A DNA stretch of 64,000 nucleotides from Collimonas arenae (lineage in GTDB: Bacteria > Pseudomonadota > Gammaproteobacteria > Burkholderiales > Burkholderiaceae_D): NCBI RefSeq assembly GCF_000786695.1, contig NZ_CP009962.1:5456001-5520000 (forward strand), in the 5' to 3' direction. Position numbers and translations under genes: made by a program. This document shows positions 25,705 to 34,351 of this stretch, piece by piece (the first letter of the stretch is position 1; every line of letters starts with the position of its first letter). The notes under the pieces are model-generated. The model saw nothing but the letters and a program-made list of their open reading frames with translations, ran no database searches and was not told the origin of the DNA.

Positions 25705-26518
25705 AAACATGACGATCCGCGCCAATAACCTGACGGCGCAAATCCACCATCGCGGCGCGGGAAACCCTGCTTCGGTGCTGCCTCGCAGCGCCATCTCCAA
25801 TTGCTTTCCGGGCCTGGAATTCGATTTCCGGAACCTGTGGCGACGCGCCTTTGAAGGCATTGTCCTGGTCGAGAACAACAACTACGTGGTGCATGCCGAA
25901 CCGCCGTTCCAACACCTGGCGACGCGTCGCCTGCTACGCTTTGCCGGCCTGGATGTCGGCACCATGGTGGCGACCAGCGGACCGGTATACCCTAACGGCT
26001 CCTCCGGCACGCTGGCCAGCGCCGCCAATCCGAATGCCGTGTCGTTCATGGAATGGTCGAATTCATTTGCCCGCATCATCCATCTGCAAGGGCAGCAGGT
26101 CGAATGCGAATTCACCACCTACGCCAACGCCACCGACGAAGTGCTGGTGACGAAGGACACCGAAACGCTCAAGGTCAACCTGACCATGCGCCGTTTCTTC
26201 GAAGCGGAAAGCGCCACCATCAACACCGACATGCTGCAACCGGGCGAACTGACGCAAGGCTTGTGCGCACCCTGGCAAAACGATTATCGCGAATGCGCCT
26301 GTTATTACTGGGCGGCGTCACGCCCCGATTATGTCAATGTGGAGCCGGGCCAGGATGGTCTGTCCAAAGGTGACATGTGGTTCGCCAAGAAACGCACCGG
26401 CACCTACATCCCCGACAACCGGGTAGATACACGCTTGTGGTCTTACGATGACTTGTTCAAATCCTGGCAAGAAGACCTGCAATTCGTGATTCGCGGGAAA
26501 GATGCCGATGAAGCATGA
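25694..26518 (+). CDS. LodA-like C-terminal subunit carrying candidate CTQ residues
   Basis: 274 residues. Cys37 lies in SAISNCFPGLEFDF, which aligns with the MCPGIEM segment that holds the CTQ cysteine of LodA. Trp194 lies in PGELTQGLCAPWQNDYREC, which aligns with the LodA PGDLTKRMACPWQADF segment that holds the CTQ tryptophan; YYWAASRPD follows as in LodA. So both cofactor-forming residues are present although the large N-terminal part is in a separate gene. Expected role: catalytic subunit of an amine or amino-acid oxidase. Start ATG 25694 behind GACGGAGACC; overlaps the next gene. Confidence 0.7.
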   Translation: MSAKNMTIRANNLTAQIHHRGAGNPASVLPRSAISNCFPGLEFDFRNLWRRAFEGIVLVENNNYVVHAEPPFQHLATRRLLRFAGLDVGTMVATSGPVYPNGSSGTLASAANPNAVSFMEWSNSFARIIHLQGQQVECEFTTYANATDEVLVTKDTETLKVNLTMRRFFEAESATINTDMLQPGELTQGLCAPWQNDYRECACYYWAASRPDYVNVEPGQDGLSKGDMWFAKKRTGTYIPDNRVDTRLWSYDDLFKSWQEDLQFVIRGKDADEA

Positions 26519-27947
26519 CCAGCTGGCGCTGCACGCTGCCGAACCGATTCCGGCGCCTTTGGTCGATGCCGCGCTGGCGGCCGGCATGGCGCCTGCGCTG
26601 GCGGCGCGCATCGTCGAAGCATCGCGGCCACGCCAGCGCGACGCCCACCTGATCGACGATGCGCAAGGCGCGCAGCTACTGATGGTGAACGGTAGTCGCC
26701 TGTTTCATTTGCCGCCAGAGCTGGTGGCGGAATTCCGGATGGCGCTGGATGCGCAGGACGATAGCCTGGTGCAAGGCCTGATCGCCAGCAGCGGCCTGCA
26801 AATGGCGCCGCTGATCGATGACGTGCCACTGGCCGCGCCGCCAGTGCACGCGCTGTCGCTGGCGATTGCGCAAAAATGCAATCTGGGTTGCACCTATTGC
26901 TATGCGCAACAAGGCGAATTTGGCGGCAAAGCCAAGAACATGGAGCTGGAAACGGCGCAGCAGGCAGTCGATCTGCTGCTGCGCAAAGCTGCGCCCGGGG
27001 CCAAGGTCAACCTGGCTTTCATGGGCGGCGAACCGCTGGCGAATCGCCCTGCTTTGCGCGCTGTCACCTCCTATGCGCAAGAACAGGCCCGGCAGCGAGG
27101 CGTCAATTGCCATTTTTCGATCACGACCAATGGCACGTTATTGCAAGCGGACGACGCTGACTTTTTCGAAGAACACGGTTTCGCTGTGACGGTCAGCCTG
27201 GATGGCCCCTCAGAGCAGCACAATCGCCTGCGTCCGTTCAAGGGCGGCAAAGGTTCGTTCGATAAAATTATCGAACGACTCGCGCCGCTGCTGGAACGCC
27301 AGCGCCAGATGCAGGTATCGGCGCGGGTCACGGTGACGCCGTTTAATCTGAACTTGCCGCAAACGCTGGACCTGTTTATCGGCATGGGCTTCCATAGCGT
27401 CGGCTTTTCGCCATTGCTGCGCGCCTCGAACGGCCAGGCGGAAATGGGGCCGGAGGATATGGAAGAGATGCTACAGGGTATGATCGCCTGCGGCCTGGCG
27501 TTTGAGCAAAATGTCATGCTGGGGCGACGCTATCCCTTCATGAACATGCAAAACGCCCTGCGCGAAATTCAGCGCGGCACCCATCGCCCCTACCCTTGCG
27601 GTGCCGGCGCCGGCTATTTCGGCGTATCTGCAGAAGGTGAATTATCGGCTTGCCATCGCTTCGTTGGCGACGAAGCCGGCAAGATGGGAAATCTGGCCGA
27701 GGGCGTCGATCAGGCGCGCCAGACCGTGTGGCTGGAACAGCGCCACGTACATCAGCAACAGCCTTGCAATGCCTGCTGGGCACGCTATCTGTGCGGCGGC
27801 GGCTGCCATCACGAGGTGCTGGCGCGGGGCCGCAGCGCCTGCGACTATATCCGCGGCTGGCTGCATTACACCATCGGCGCCCACGGCCGTCTCGGCCAGC
27901 TGGCGCCCGCCTGGTTTGCCGATCCGGGCAACGCCGACGGCGATTAG
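26502..27947 (+). CDS. Radical SAM/SPASM maturase (QhpD/PeaB-like)
   Basis: 481 residues. The radical SAM cluster motif CNLGCTYCY has Cys126, Cys130 and Cys133; a GGEP motif follows (FMGGEPLANRP). The C-terminal SPASM region has PCGAG, SACHRFVGDEAGKMG and CNACWARYLCGGGCHHEV, then a late CDY. This layout fits QhpD/PeaB, which forms thioether cross-links in the small subunit of quinohemoprotein amine dehydrogenase. Known LodA systems do not use such an enzyme. The ATG overlaps the upstream gene by 17 bp; 26508 is an alternative start. Confidence 0.85.
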   Translation: MPMKHDQLALHAAEPIPAPLVDAALAAGMAPALAARIVEASRPRQRDAHLIDDAQGAQLLMVNGSRLFHLPPELVAEFRMALDAQDDSLVQGLIASSGLQMAPLIDDVPLAAPPVHALSLAIAQKCNLGCTYCYAQQGEFGGKAKNMELETAQQAVDLLLRKAAPGAKVNLAFMGGEPLANRPALRAVTSYAQEQARQRGVNCHFSITTNGTLLQADDADFFEEHGFAVTVSLDGPSEQHNRLRPFKGGKGSFDKIIERLAPLLERQRQMQVSARVTVTPFNLNLPQTLDLFIGMGFHSVGFSPLLRASNGQAEMGPEDMEEMLQGMIACGLAFEQNVMLGRRYPFMNMQNALREIQRGTHRPYPCGAGAGYFGVSAEGELSACHRFVGDEAGKMGNLAEGVDQARQTVWLEQRHVHQQQPCNACWARYLCGGGCHHEVLARGRSACDYIRGWLHYTIGAHGRLGQLAPAWFADPGNADGD

Positions 27948-27949
27948 CG

Positions 27950-29449
27950 GTGAGCCGTCAGGTCGACATGTTCGTGATCGGCGCCGGCCCTGCCGGGCTG
28001 TGCGCAGCGCTGCGTCTGCAGCAGCTCGGCTATCGCGTGATGTTGATCGAGCGCAGCGCCGTCTGGCCGCGCGCCCAGATCGGCGAAGCCCTGACGCCGG
28101 GAGTAAAAAACATCATCGCATTCCTGGACGCCAACGACGCCATGGAACATGTCCCGCATCTGACCCGCTTGCCGACGCGCTTGAGCTGGCGCAGCAAGAC
28201 AGTGGAAACGGTGGCGCATGCCGATGCCGCCGTGGTCGACCGCGCGGCTTTCGATGCGGCCTTGCTGCAACTGGCCAAGGCGCGCGGGATCGAGGTGCAT
28301 CAGCCGGCCGCCCTGGACAGCATCACCGGCGGCGCGGGTGCCTGGCAACTGGCCTTTTCAACGCCCGGTGCCACGCATCTGGTCAAGGCACGGATGATTC
28401 TTGACGCTCAGGGACGCCAGGGCAAACCGGCCCAACAGTTGCTCAGCGCGCCACGTTTATCCGCCATGTGGGTGGAAATTGCGGAAAATCACATTCCCGC
28501 CGATATGGCGCATGTCACCCAGGTTGAAGCGCTTGCGCATGGCTGGTTATGGGGCACGCGCTTGCCGGACCGGCGTTATCGCGTCATGTTGTTATCCGAT
28601 CCGGCTACCTCGCGCCAGCTGCATGCGGGCGAACCGGAATCGTGGCTACGCAGTCAATGCGCCGCCAGTACTTTGTTCGCGGATGTGGCCCAACAGCAAT
28701 TTTCCAGCTCGCTACAGATGTGCTCCGCGACCCCCTATGTGGCACTGAACAGCTGGCAGGATGGCCGTATCAAACTTGGCGATGCGGCATTTGCGCTGGA
28801 TCCGATATCCTCCTCCGGCGTGGAAAAGGCCATGCGCTTTTCCTTGCAGGCAGCGCTTGCGGTGCATACCTTTTGCCAGGCGGACAATCCGGCGCAGCAA
28901 ACCCTGGCGCATGAGTTCTATCAGCAACGCCTGCTTGAAACCTGCGCCCGCCATCATTTCTGGACCACAGCATATTATCGGCAAGCCTGGTGTAGCGAAC
29001 AGCCATTTTGGCGTAGCCGCTCGATATCGTCGCTTGCTTCATCATCGCTCGCATCGGCAGCCAGCAATCCAGAATCTCGTCTCATGACGGACGCACTGCA
29101 ACTGGAAATGGATCGCTTGGAAAACTATCGTGAGCCAGTGTTGCAGGCAGGTCCCGGAATACAAGGTGACCAGATGATCCGCTTTCATCCTGCGGTAGAA
29201 ATAGTGCCTTTGCCCTGCGCGATGGCCGATAAGGTCAAATTATTGCCGGCCATGCGGCATCCGCATCTGGAGCGTCCCCTGGCCTTTTGGGAAAACGAAG
29301 CCGTGCTGCCACGCCTGGAGATATTGTCACAACAAACCCGCTTGGCTTCGGCGCGCGATCTGCTGGGTCAAACCATGGGTTTGCAAAAAGCCCAGCGCCT
29401 GCTGACCTGGTTGTGGCAGCGCGGCTTGCTTGAAGTTGTCAGCCATTGA
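27950..29449 (+). CDS. FAD-dependent monooxygenase (LodB/QhpG-like)
   Basis: 499 residues from a GTG 2 bp after the radical SAM stop; ATG 27968 is possible but too close to the FAD loop. FAD-binding GAGPAG at residues 11-16, and a GDAAFALDPISSSGVEKAM motif near 277, as in LodB, QhpG and tryptophan-halogenase-like flavoproteins. LodB and QhpG hydroxylate the protein tryptophan that becomes CTQ, so here it probably modifies Trp194 of the C-terminal subunit. A C-terminal extension of about 110 residues has no assignment. Its end overlaps the convergent repair gene by 11 bp. Confidence 0.82.
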   Translation: MSRQVDMFVIGAGPAGLCAALRLQQLGYRVMLIERSAVWPRAQIGEALTPGVKNIIAFLDANDAMEHVPHLTRLPTRLSWRSKTVETVAHADAAVVDRAAFDAALLQLAKARGIEVHQPAALDSITGGAGAWQLAFSTPGATHLVKARMILDAQGRQGKPAQQLLSAPRLSAMWVEIAENHIPADMAHVTQVEALAHGWLWGTRLPDRRYRVMLLSDPATSRQLHAGEPESWLRSQCAASTLFADVAQQQFSSSLQMCSATPYVALNSWQDGRIKLGDAAFALDPISSSGVEKAMRFSLQAALAVHTFCQADNPAQQTLAHEFYQQRLLETCARHHFWTTAYYRQAWCSEQPFWRSRSISSLASSSLASAASNPESRLMTDALQLEMDRLENYREPVLQAGPGIQGDQMIRFHPAVEIVPLPCAMADKVKLLPAMRHPHLERPLAFWENEAVLPRLEILSQQTRLASARDLLGQTMGLQKAQRLLTWLWQRGLLEVVSH

Positions 29450-30926
29450 CAGCCAGCGAAGCCCAAAGATGCTGCGCCGCATAGGCGCGCCAGGGCCGCC
29501 AGGCTTCTGCACGTATGGCTAGCTCTTTGGCATTTGGCCGAGTCCCGCCTTCATGCAGCGCAATCGCATTCATCAACGCCACATCCGCGGCTGGAAACGC
29601 ATCCGGTTCGCGCAAATGCCGCAATGCGATGTAGTGCGCAGTCCAGTCGCCGATGCCGGGCAGCTCGCACATCTTTTGCACCGCTTCGCCCAGGCTGGCG
29701 CGGCCATCCAGCAATTGCGGATCGGCTACCAACGCAGCCGCTATCGCCGACAAGGTTGCCGCGCGCGATTTCGGCATGCCTAGCAGCGCCAGATCCGCCA
29801 ATGCGACGTGCGCAGGTTGCGGAAATACATGGCTGAGGCCGGGACGATCCGCGCATTGTTCCCGCAGCGCTTCGCCATGTTGCGCCACCAGTTTGGCGGC
29901 CAGCCGGATCGCACCGGCTACGGTAATCTGCTGCCCCAGCACGGCGCGCATCGCCAGTTCAAAACCATCCCAGGCACCTGGCAGGCGCAAGCCGGAGCGC
30001 GCTGCGGTCAGTGCCGCCATCAAAGGATCAGCGCTCAATTGCTGGTTGATGGCTTGCGGATCGGCGGCCAAGTCGAACATTCTTCTGAGGCGGGCGATGA
30101 TGGCCGGCAGCGACGCCAGCCGCGGAAAACGAATGGTGGCTTGCAGCGCATGGCCGGCGCCCTGTTGCACCAGCACCGTGCCTTGCACGCCGTCGAGACA
30201 GATGCTGCGGGAATAACTGCTGTCGGACACCAGTTCCAGGCCGTTGATGGCACGCGCCTTGAAAAAGGCCAGCATGGCCGGCCAGTCGTAAGGTGGACGG
30301 TAACGTAGCAGGAGCGTCACCTCGCCTTGAGCGCCGGCCGATTGTTCGGGCTGGGCGCTACGCCGCAAGGCGCTGGGCGGACGTTGATACAGGCCATGGA
30401 ACACTTCGTTAAAACGACGCACGCTGCCGAAGCCGGCAGCGAAGGCGATTTCAGTGAAGGGCATGCGGGTTTCGTGGATCAGCTGCTTGGCCAGCAATAC
30501 GCGGCGGGTCTGCGCCACGGTGACCGGCGATGCGCCTACATGCTGCACAAACAGACGGCGCAGCTGCCGCTCGCCCAGACCGAGACGATCTGCCAGCGCA
30601 TCCATGCCGGCCTCATCCAATGCCCCCATTTCGATCAGCGCCAACGCCCGCGCCACAGCATGCGAGACGCCTGTATTCGAGACACCGCGCCAGGCGCCGG
30701 AGTCGGGCGCGGCTTCGGGTCGGCAGCGCAAACAAGGACGGAAACCGGCTTCCTGGGCTGCGGCGGCGCTGGCAAAAAACAAGACGTTTTCCGATTTGGC
30801 GGTGCGTGCCGGGCAAATCGGCCGGCAATAGATACCCGTAGTTTTGACAGCGATAAAGAACCTGCCGTCAAAGCGCACATCGCGGCTGGCCAGCGCCCGG
30901 TAGCAGGTGTCGTGATCGAGTTCCAT
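29439..30926 (-). CDS. Bifunctional AlkA/Ada-type DNA repair protein and regulator
   Basis: 495 residues. N-terminal Ada-like zinc domain (TGIYCRPICPART and FRPCLRCRPE), an AraC helix-turn-helix region (ADRLGLGERQLRRLFVQHVG and EIAFAAGFGSVRRFN), then an AlkA 3-methyladenine glycosylase with the HhH-GPD motif (MCELPGIGDWTAHYIALR) and a catalytic Asp in PAADVALM. It removes alkylated bases and may act as an alkylation-responsive activator. The start at 30926 (MELDHDTCYRALASRD) is the family start; a longer frame extends upstream. Confidence 0.93.
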   Translation of the reverse strand: MELDHDTCYRALASRDVRFDGRFFIAVKTTGIYCRPICPARTAKSENVLFFASAAAAQEAGFRPCLRCRPEAAPDSGAWRGVSNTGVSHAVARALALIEMGALDEAGMDALADRLGLGERQLRRLFVQHVGASPVTVAQTRRVLLAKQLIHETRMPFTEIAFAAGFGSVRRFNEVFHGLYQRPPSALRRSAQPEQSAGAQGEVTLLLRYRPPYDWPAMLAFFKARAINGLELVSDSSYSRSICLDGVQGTVLVQQGAGHALQATIRFPRLASLPAIIARLRRMFDLAADPQAINQQLSADPLMAALTAARSGLRLPGAWDGFELAMRAVLGQQITVAGAIRLAAKLVAQHGEALREQCADRPGLSHVFPQPAHVALADLALLGMPKSRAATLSAIAAALVADPQLLDGRASLGEAVQKMCELPGIGDWTAHYIALRHLREPDAFPAADVALMNAIALHEGGTRPNAKELAIRAEAWRPWRAYAAQHLWASLAVNG

Positions 30927-31011
30927 GGCGGCATGATCGCGCCATCGGCTGGCAGTGTCTAGCGGTTTTCGGACATGAGCATTGCGACAATAAATACGGC
31001 AGCGACGGTGA

Positions 31012-31262
31012 AAATCAATCAGGCGCATCAGCACCGCGCTGCATGGTCAGCTCAGCCTGACGGCGTTGTCTGGCGCACCCTCGGCTTCAATCATGGTCGA
31101 GGCTGGTGCGCATCGCGTCAGCCTCGGCGTCTGTCCGATGCTGGCGGCGATGGGCACGATCCGGGATATTACGTTGGAAGTAAGGAAAACAGCAGCTGGG
31201 AAGCCATGCGGCGCAGTTTCTATGGTTTCGACCAGGCTGAGGCGCTATTTTCCATTGAGGCC
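31012..31262 (+). pseudogene. Remnant of PEP mutase/isocitrate lyase family gene
   Basis: In one frame 31024-31200 reads RRISTALHGQLSLTALSGAP then SIMVEAGAHRVSLGVCPMLA and MGTIRDITLEVRKTAAG, typical of the C-terminus of isocitrate lyase/phosphoenolpyruvate mutase-family proteins. The last stretch (SSWEAMRRSFYGFDQAEALF, about 31190-31256) continues in another frame, so there is a frameshift near 31195. The main body of the gene is absent; the repair gene now abuts it. It overlaps the 3' end of the minus-strand gene at 31245. Confidence 0.7.
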
Positions 31263-31604
31263 GGCCCACAGGCGCGGACCGCCGTCGCCGTAACGGTCAT
31301 CGAAGCGCTTTAGCACGGCTTCGCGGGCGGAATCGGTCAAGCTCGGGTATTTGTCGCCTTGCTCGATGGCGGCGTAGGCTTCGCCTGCCTTGGCAAGGTC
31401 GTCGGGAATATGGAAATTACTGACAAAATCCTGTTGCCATTGCTCTGTCACTTTGGCGACCAGCACGGCGCGCGCAGGGTGGTTAAGAACACTGAACTCA
31501 TCGGCGCCCGCGGTTATGCGCTGCACCGTTTCAGTCAATCCTTCCTCGGTTAGCGGCGCCTTGGTGAATTCTTTAACGGCATGTGAGCCACTCGTCTTAC
31601 TCAT
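31245..31604 (-). CDS. Hypothetical protein
   Basis: 119 residues, soluble, with an excellent ribosome site (AAGGAGAGTGAC before ATG). Sequence MSKTSGSHAVKEFTKAPLTEE at the start and a helical middle part. I do not recognise the family. Single gene; its 3' end overlaps the remnant of the PEP mutase-like gene. Confidence 0.7.
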   Translation of the reverse strand: MSKTSGSHAVKEFTKAPLTEEGLTETVQRITAGADEFSVLNHPARAVLVAKVTEQWQQDFVSNFHIPDDLAKAGEAYAAIEQGDKYPSLTDSAREAVLKRFDDRYGDGGPRLWAGLNGK

Positions 31605-31748
31605 GTCACTCTCCTTTGGTTAAGTGGTGTGATGATGGACGGCCCGCTACTGCGGGCTGATGCTGCAGACTCGATATTGTTCAGATTTTTGTTTAGGTTC
31701 GCTTGTGCTTTTGCGCCGGGGAAATGTGCGGCAAATGCGCGAAATAAA

Positions 31749-32618
31749 TTATTGCGTAGTGAAGAAGCGTTCTTCCATTTCTTCCAGCCCGAGCGTGTGC
31801 AGCACCTCTTGCAGACGCTCGGTCGGTCTCTTGCGCGGTAGATTTTTGTAGCTGGCGATAATCAGTTCATTCTTCATGGAATGCTCCCAGCCGACCAGTT
31901 CGGTCACGCTGACTTGATAACCGTGTGCTTCCAATTGCAAGCAACGCAGCACATTGGTCACTTGGCTGCCGAATTCACGCGTATGCAACGGATGACGCCA
32001 AATCTCGGTCAAAGCTTCTTTTCCGAGCGATTTCCCTTTATTCTTCTTCAGCACCGAAGCCACTTCAGCTTGGCAGCAAGGCACCAGCACCATGAAGCGT
32101 GCCTGTTTCTTCAAGCCGAACTCAATCGCATCGTCAGTCGCAGTGTTGCACGCGTGCAATGCTGTAACGACATCGATCCGGCTGGGCAGCAATGTCGATT
32201 CGATCGACTCCGCCACTGATAAATTGAGAAACGACATGCCCGGAAACTCTAGACGCTGCGCCAGTTCTTGCGATTTTTTCACCAGTTCTTCGCGCGTCTC
32301 GATGCCGAAGATATGCGAATTGTCGCTGAGCGTCTTGAAGAACAAATCGTAGAGAATAAATCCCAGATACGATTTGCCCGCCCCATGATCGACCAGCTGT
32401 ACGCCGCTTTGTTCCTGTTGGATTTCCTGCAGCAAAGGTTCAATGAATTGATATAGATGATATACCTGCTTGAGCTTGCGGCGGCTATCCTGATTCAATT
32501 TGCCGTCGCGCGTCAGGATATGCAGCTCTTTGAGCAGTTCTATCGATTGACCTGGACGAATTTCGTGCTTGGACGGCTGCTGGCCGGAGGACTTGGATTC
32601 TTGTTTGATACCGTTCAT
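31749..32618 (-). CDS. Class I SAM-dependent methyltransferase (Methyltransf_32-type)
   Basis: 289 residues. The SAM-binding motif I is DHGAGKSYLGFIL, followed by IFGIETREELVKKS and the TALHACNTATDDAI and VPCCQAEV motifs of the Methyltransf_32 family. Substrate unknown; relatives are often annotated as rRNA or small-molecule methylases. The start at 32618 (MNGIKQESKSS) is an ATG; the upstream open frame to 32786 has no homology. Not in an operon. Confidence 0.8.
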   Translation of the reverse strand: MNGIKQESKSSGQQPSKHEIRPGQSIELLKELHILTRDGKLNQDSRRKLKQVYHLYQFIEPLLQEIQQEQSGVQLVDHGAGKSYLGFILYDLFFKTLSDNSHIFGIETREELVKKSQELAQRLEFPGMSFLNLSVAESIESTLLPSRIDVVTALHACNTATDDAIEFGLKKQARFMVLVPCCQAEVASVLKKNKGKSLGKEALTEIWRHPLHTREFGSQVTNVLRCLQLEAHGYQVSVTELVGWEHSMKNELIIASYKNLPRKRPTERLQEVLHTLGLEEMEERFFTTQ

Positions 32619-32730
32619 GGAGCTTGCTTTCTGTCGGCCAGTCTGGCCCGCTATTCCTCCAAGTATAACGGCTTCAGCCTCAAGTGGTCTTGTAATCGCC
32701 CCCGGTAATCCAAAAATACAGTCCGCCAGA

Positions 32731-33363
32731 TTAACTCGGCGGCGTGTTGATCCGCCCCATCGTGCAAGAATATCTGCCCAGCTCAATATCGTTGCGCAAG
32801 CCCATTTTCTTCATCGCGGAAGCCTTTTGTAAGCCCACGGTCTTGACACTTTTTTGAAGACGGTCGGCAATTTCGCGCAGGCTGTTGCCCACTACATACA
32901 TCTTGAGCACTTCGATTTCCCGCCTGGTCGGTAACTTGCCGCTCGGACCGTTACTCAGCAGCGTCAGCGCTGATTTTCCGATGTATGGTGCACTATGCGA
33001 CCCCTCCAGGAGCGCGCGGCCGAGTTCAACCATCTCGTCACTCTTGTGTACTAATCCTTTTACCCCGCTTTGCATGATCTGGTGCAGCACCACAGGCAGG
33101 CCAATCATCGTCAGCACAATCAGCGAAACGCCCGGATGGTCACGCTTGATCTGGTTGAGCAAGGTGCAGCCGCCGCCGATACGATTGATCGGCAGCGAGA
33201 ATTCGGTGATCACCAGGTCACAGGGCGTATCTTGCAACCGCTCTGCGAGCTCTTTGATCGACGCCGCCGTCGCTACCACCGTAAAGCCGGGCATTTGCCG
33301 GATGAATTTGCGTACGCCCGAAATAACGGCTGGCTGATCGTCGGCCAGAATGATCTTGATCAT
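32731..33363 (-). CDS. RcsB-like regulator with Glu at the phospho-acceptor site
   Basis: 210 residues: receiver-like domain (ILADDQPAV, LVITEFSLP, LVHKSDE) and a C-terminal LuxR helix-turn-helix (LPTRREIEVLKMYVVGNSLREIA in part, KSVKTVGLQKASAMKKMG). The position usually held by the phosphorylated Asp is Glu54. Asp-to-Glu can mimic the phosphorylated state, so it may act without a kinase. The close homologue encoded divergently (33641-34339) has the same change. No histidine kinase is nearby. Confidence 0.88.
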   Translation of the reverse strand: MIKIILADDQPAVISGVRKFIRQMPGFTVVATAASIKELAERLQDTPCDLVITEFSLPINRIGGGCTLLNQIKRDHPGVSLIVLTMIGLPVVLHQIMQSGVKGLVHKSDEMVELGRALLEGSHSAPYIGKSALTLLSNGPSGKLPTRREIEVLKMYVVGNSLREIADRLQKSVKTVGLQKASAMKKMGLRNDIELGRYSCTMGRINTPPS

Positions 33364-33640
33364 GGAACTCCCTCCTTCGGATAAATGGTTGATGTATCGC
33401 TCCAGGGGCCGACTCAGGATGACCGGTTCCTAGGGTTTTACTTATCGTTATCGATTAGGAAGTATCCGATTTGCTTGTTATTAAATATATAAGTAATCTT
33501 CGTAAATATGTAGATCAATTGATAACTTAGATGCAAAATGGATAATATTGAGCCCGCTACTACACGACGCTGAGATTCCTGGACAAACGATTGTCCCGGA
33601 CCGGCCTTACCTGGTTGTGTTTTTCCATGGAGCAATTACT
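33364..33640. other. AT-rich divergent promoter region of two RcsB-like regulators
   Basis: 277 bp, clearly more AT-rich than neighbours (33430-33540). It must hold the promoters of both divergent paralogues and is a likely site of mutual regulation; I cannot point to a specific operator. Confidence 0.4.
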
Positions 33641-34339
33641 GTGAAAATCGTTCTAGCAGACGACCATCCCGTATTTACCGCAGGGGTACGCGACTATCTC
33701 GATCGCGTACCCGATTGTCGCGTGATCGCCTGCGTTACCAGCGCCGATGACCTGGTCCGCTGCTTGGAATCGACGCCATGCGATCTCATCATCACCGAGT
33801 TTTCGATGCCGACGACGCGCGTCAGCGATGGTTTGCACCTGCTTTCCTACATCCGGCGTCACCATCCGCAAACCTGGCAGATCGTATTGAGCATGAATGC
33901 CTTTCCGGTCGTGCTGCAACAGATCATCAATAGCGGCGTGAACGGCCTGCTGCACAAAAGCGATGCGATTCCTGAACTTGGCAAAAACATCCGCCAACTC
34001 GGTAGCGACACGCCATATGTGAGCCCCTCGTTTCAGGCGATGTTGCAGGTCGAGGTTGAGGAACAAGGCAAATATCGCGTCCCCAGTCCGCGCGAGACCG
34101 AAGTGCTGCGCTTGTATGCAGCCGGTAACACTTTGCACGATATCGCCAGGCGTCTTAGCAAGAGCGTGAAGACAGTGAGTCTGCAAAAAGCGGCGGCGAT
34201 GAAAAAAATGGGCTTGCGCAACGACATCGAACTAGGCAGGTACTGCGCAACCTTCACCGGCGATGTCATCCAGCCGCACGGGCACGGAGACTGGTTTCTG
34301 CCGGAATTGGCGTGTGGTAAGCAAGCGGCAGGACATTGA
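33641..34339 (+). CDS. RcsB-like regulator, divergent paralogue, Glu at the phospho-acceptor site
   Basis: 232 residues from GTG 33641 (VKIVLADDHPVF), after an ATGGAGCAATTACT ribosome region; the open frame upstream to 33548 is not family-like. Receiver-like domain with Glu53 in IITEFSMPT where Asp is expected, Lys kept in LLHKSD, and a LuxR helix-turn-helix (SPRETEVLRLYAAGNTLHDIA in part). It has about 30 more C-terminal residues than its paralogue. The two share the motif KSVKTVSLQKAAAMKKMGLR with small changes, so they are duplicates. Confidence 0.88.
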   Translation: MKIVLADDHPVFTAGVRDYLDRVPDCRVIACVTSADDLVRCLESTPCDLIITEFSMPTTRVSDGLHLLSYIRRHHPQTWQIVLSMNAFPVVLQQIINSGVNGLLHKSDAIPELGKNIRQLGSDTPYVSPSFQAMLQVEVEEQGKYRVPSPRETEVLRLYAAGNTLHDIARRLSKSVKTVSLQKAAAMKKMGLRNDIELGRYCATFTGDVIQPHGHGDWFLPELACGKQAAGH

Positions 34340-34351
34340 CTCCTGGCCAGC

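Noticed and set aside
24289-26518. Frameshift explanation for the split LodA-like pair
   Set aside because: The second gene has its own ribosome site, an extra N-terminal extension and an overlap of 11 bp; both termini look natural. A sequencing error cannot be ruled out without reads.
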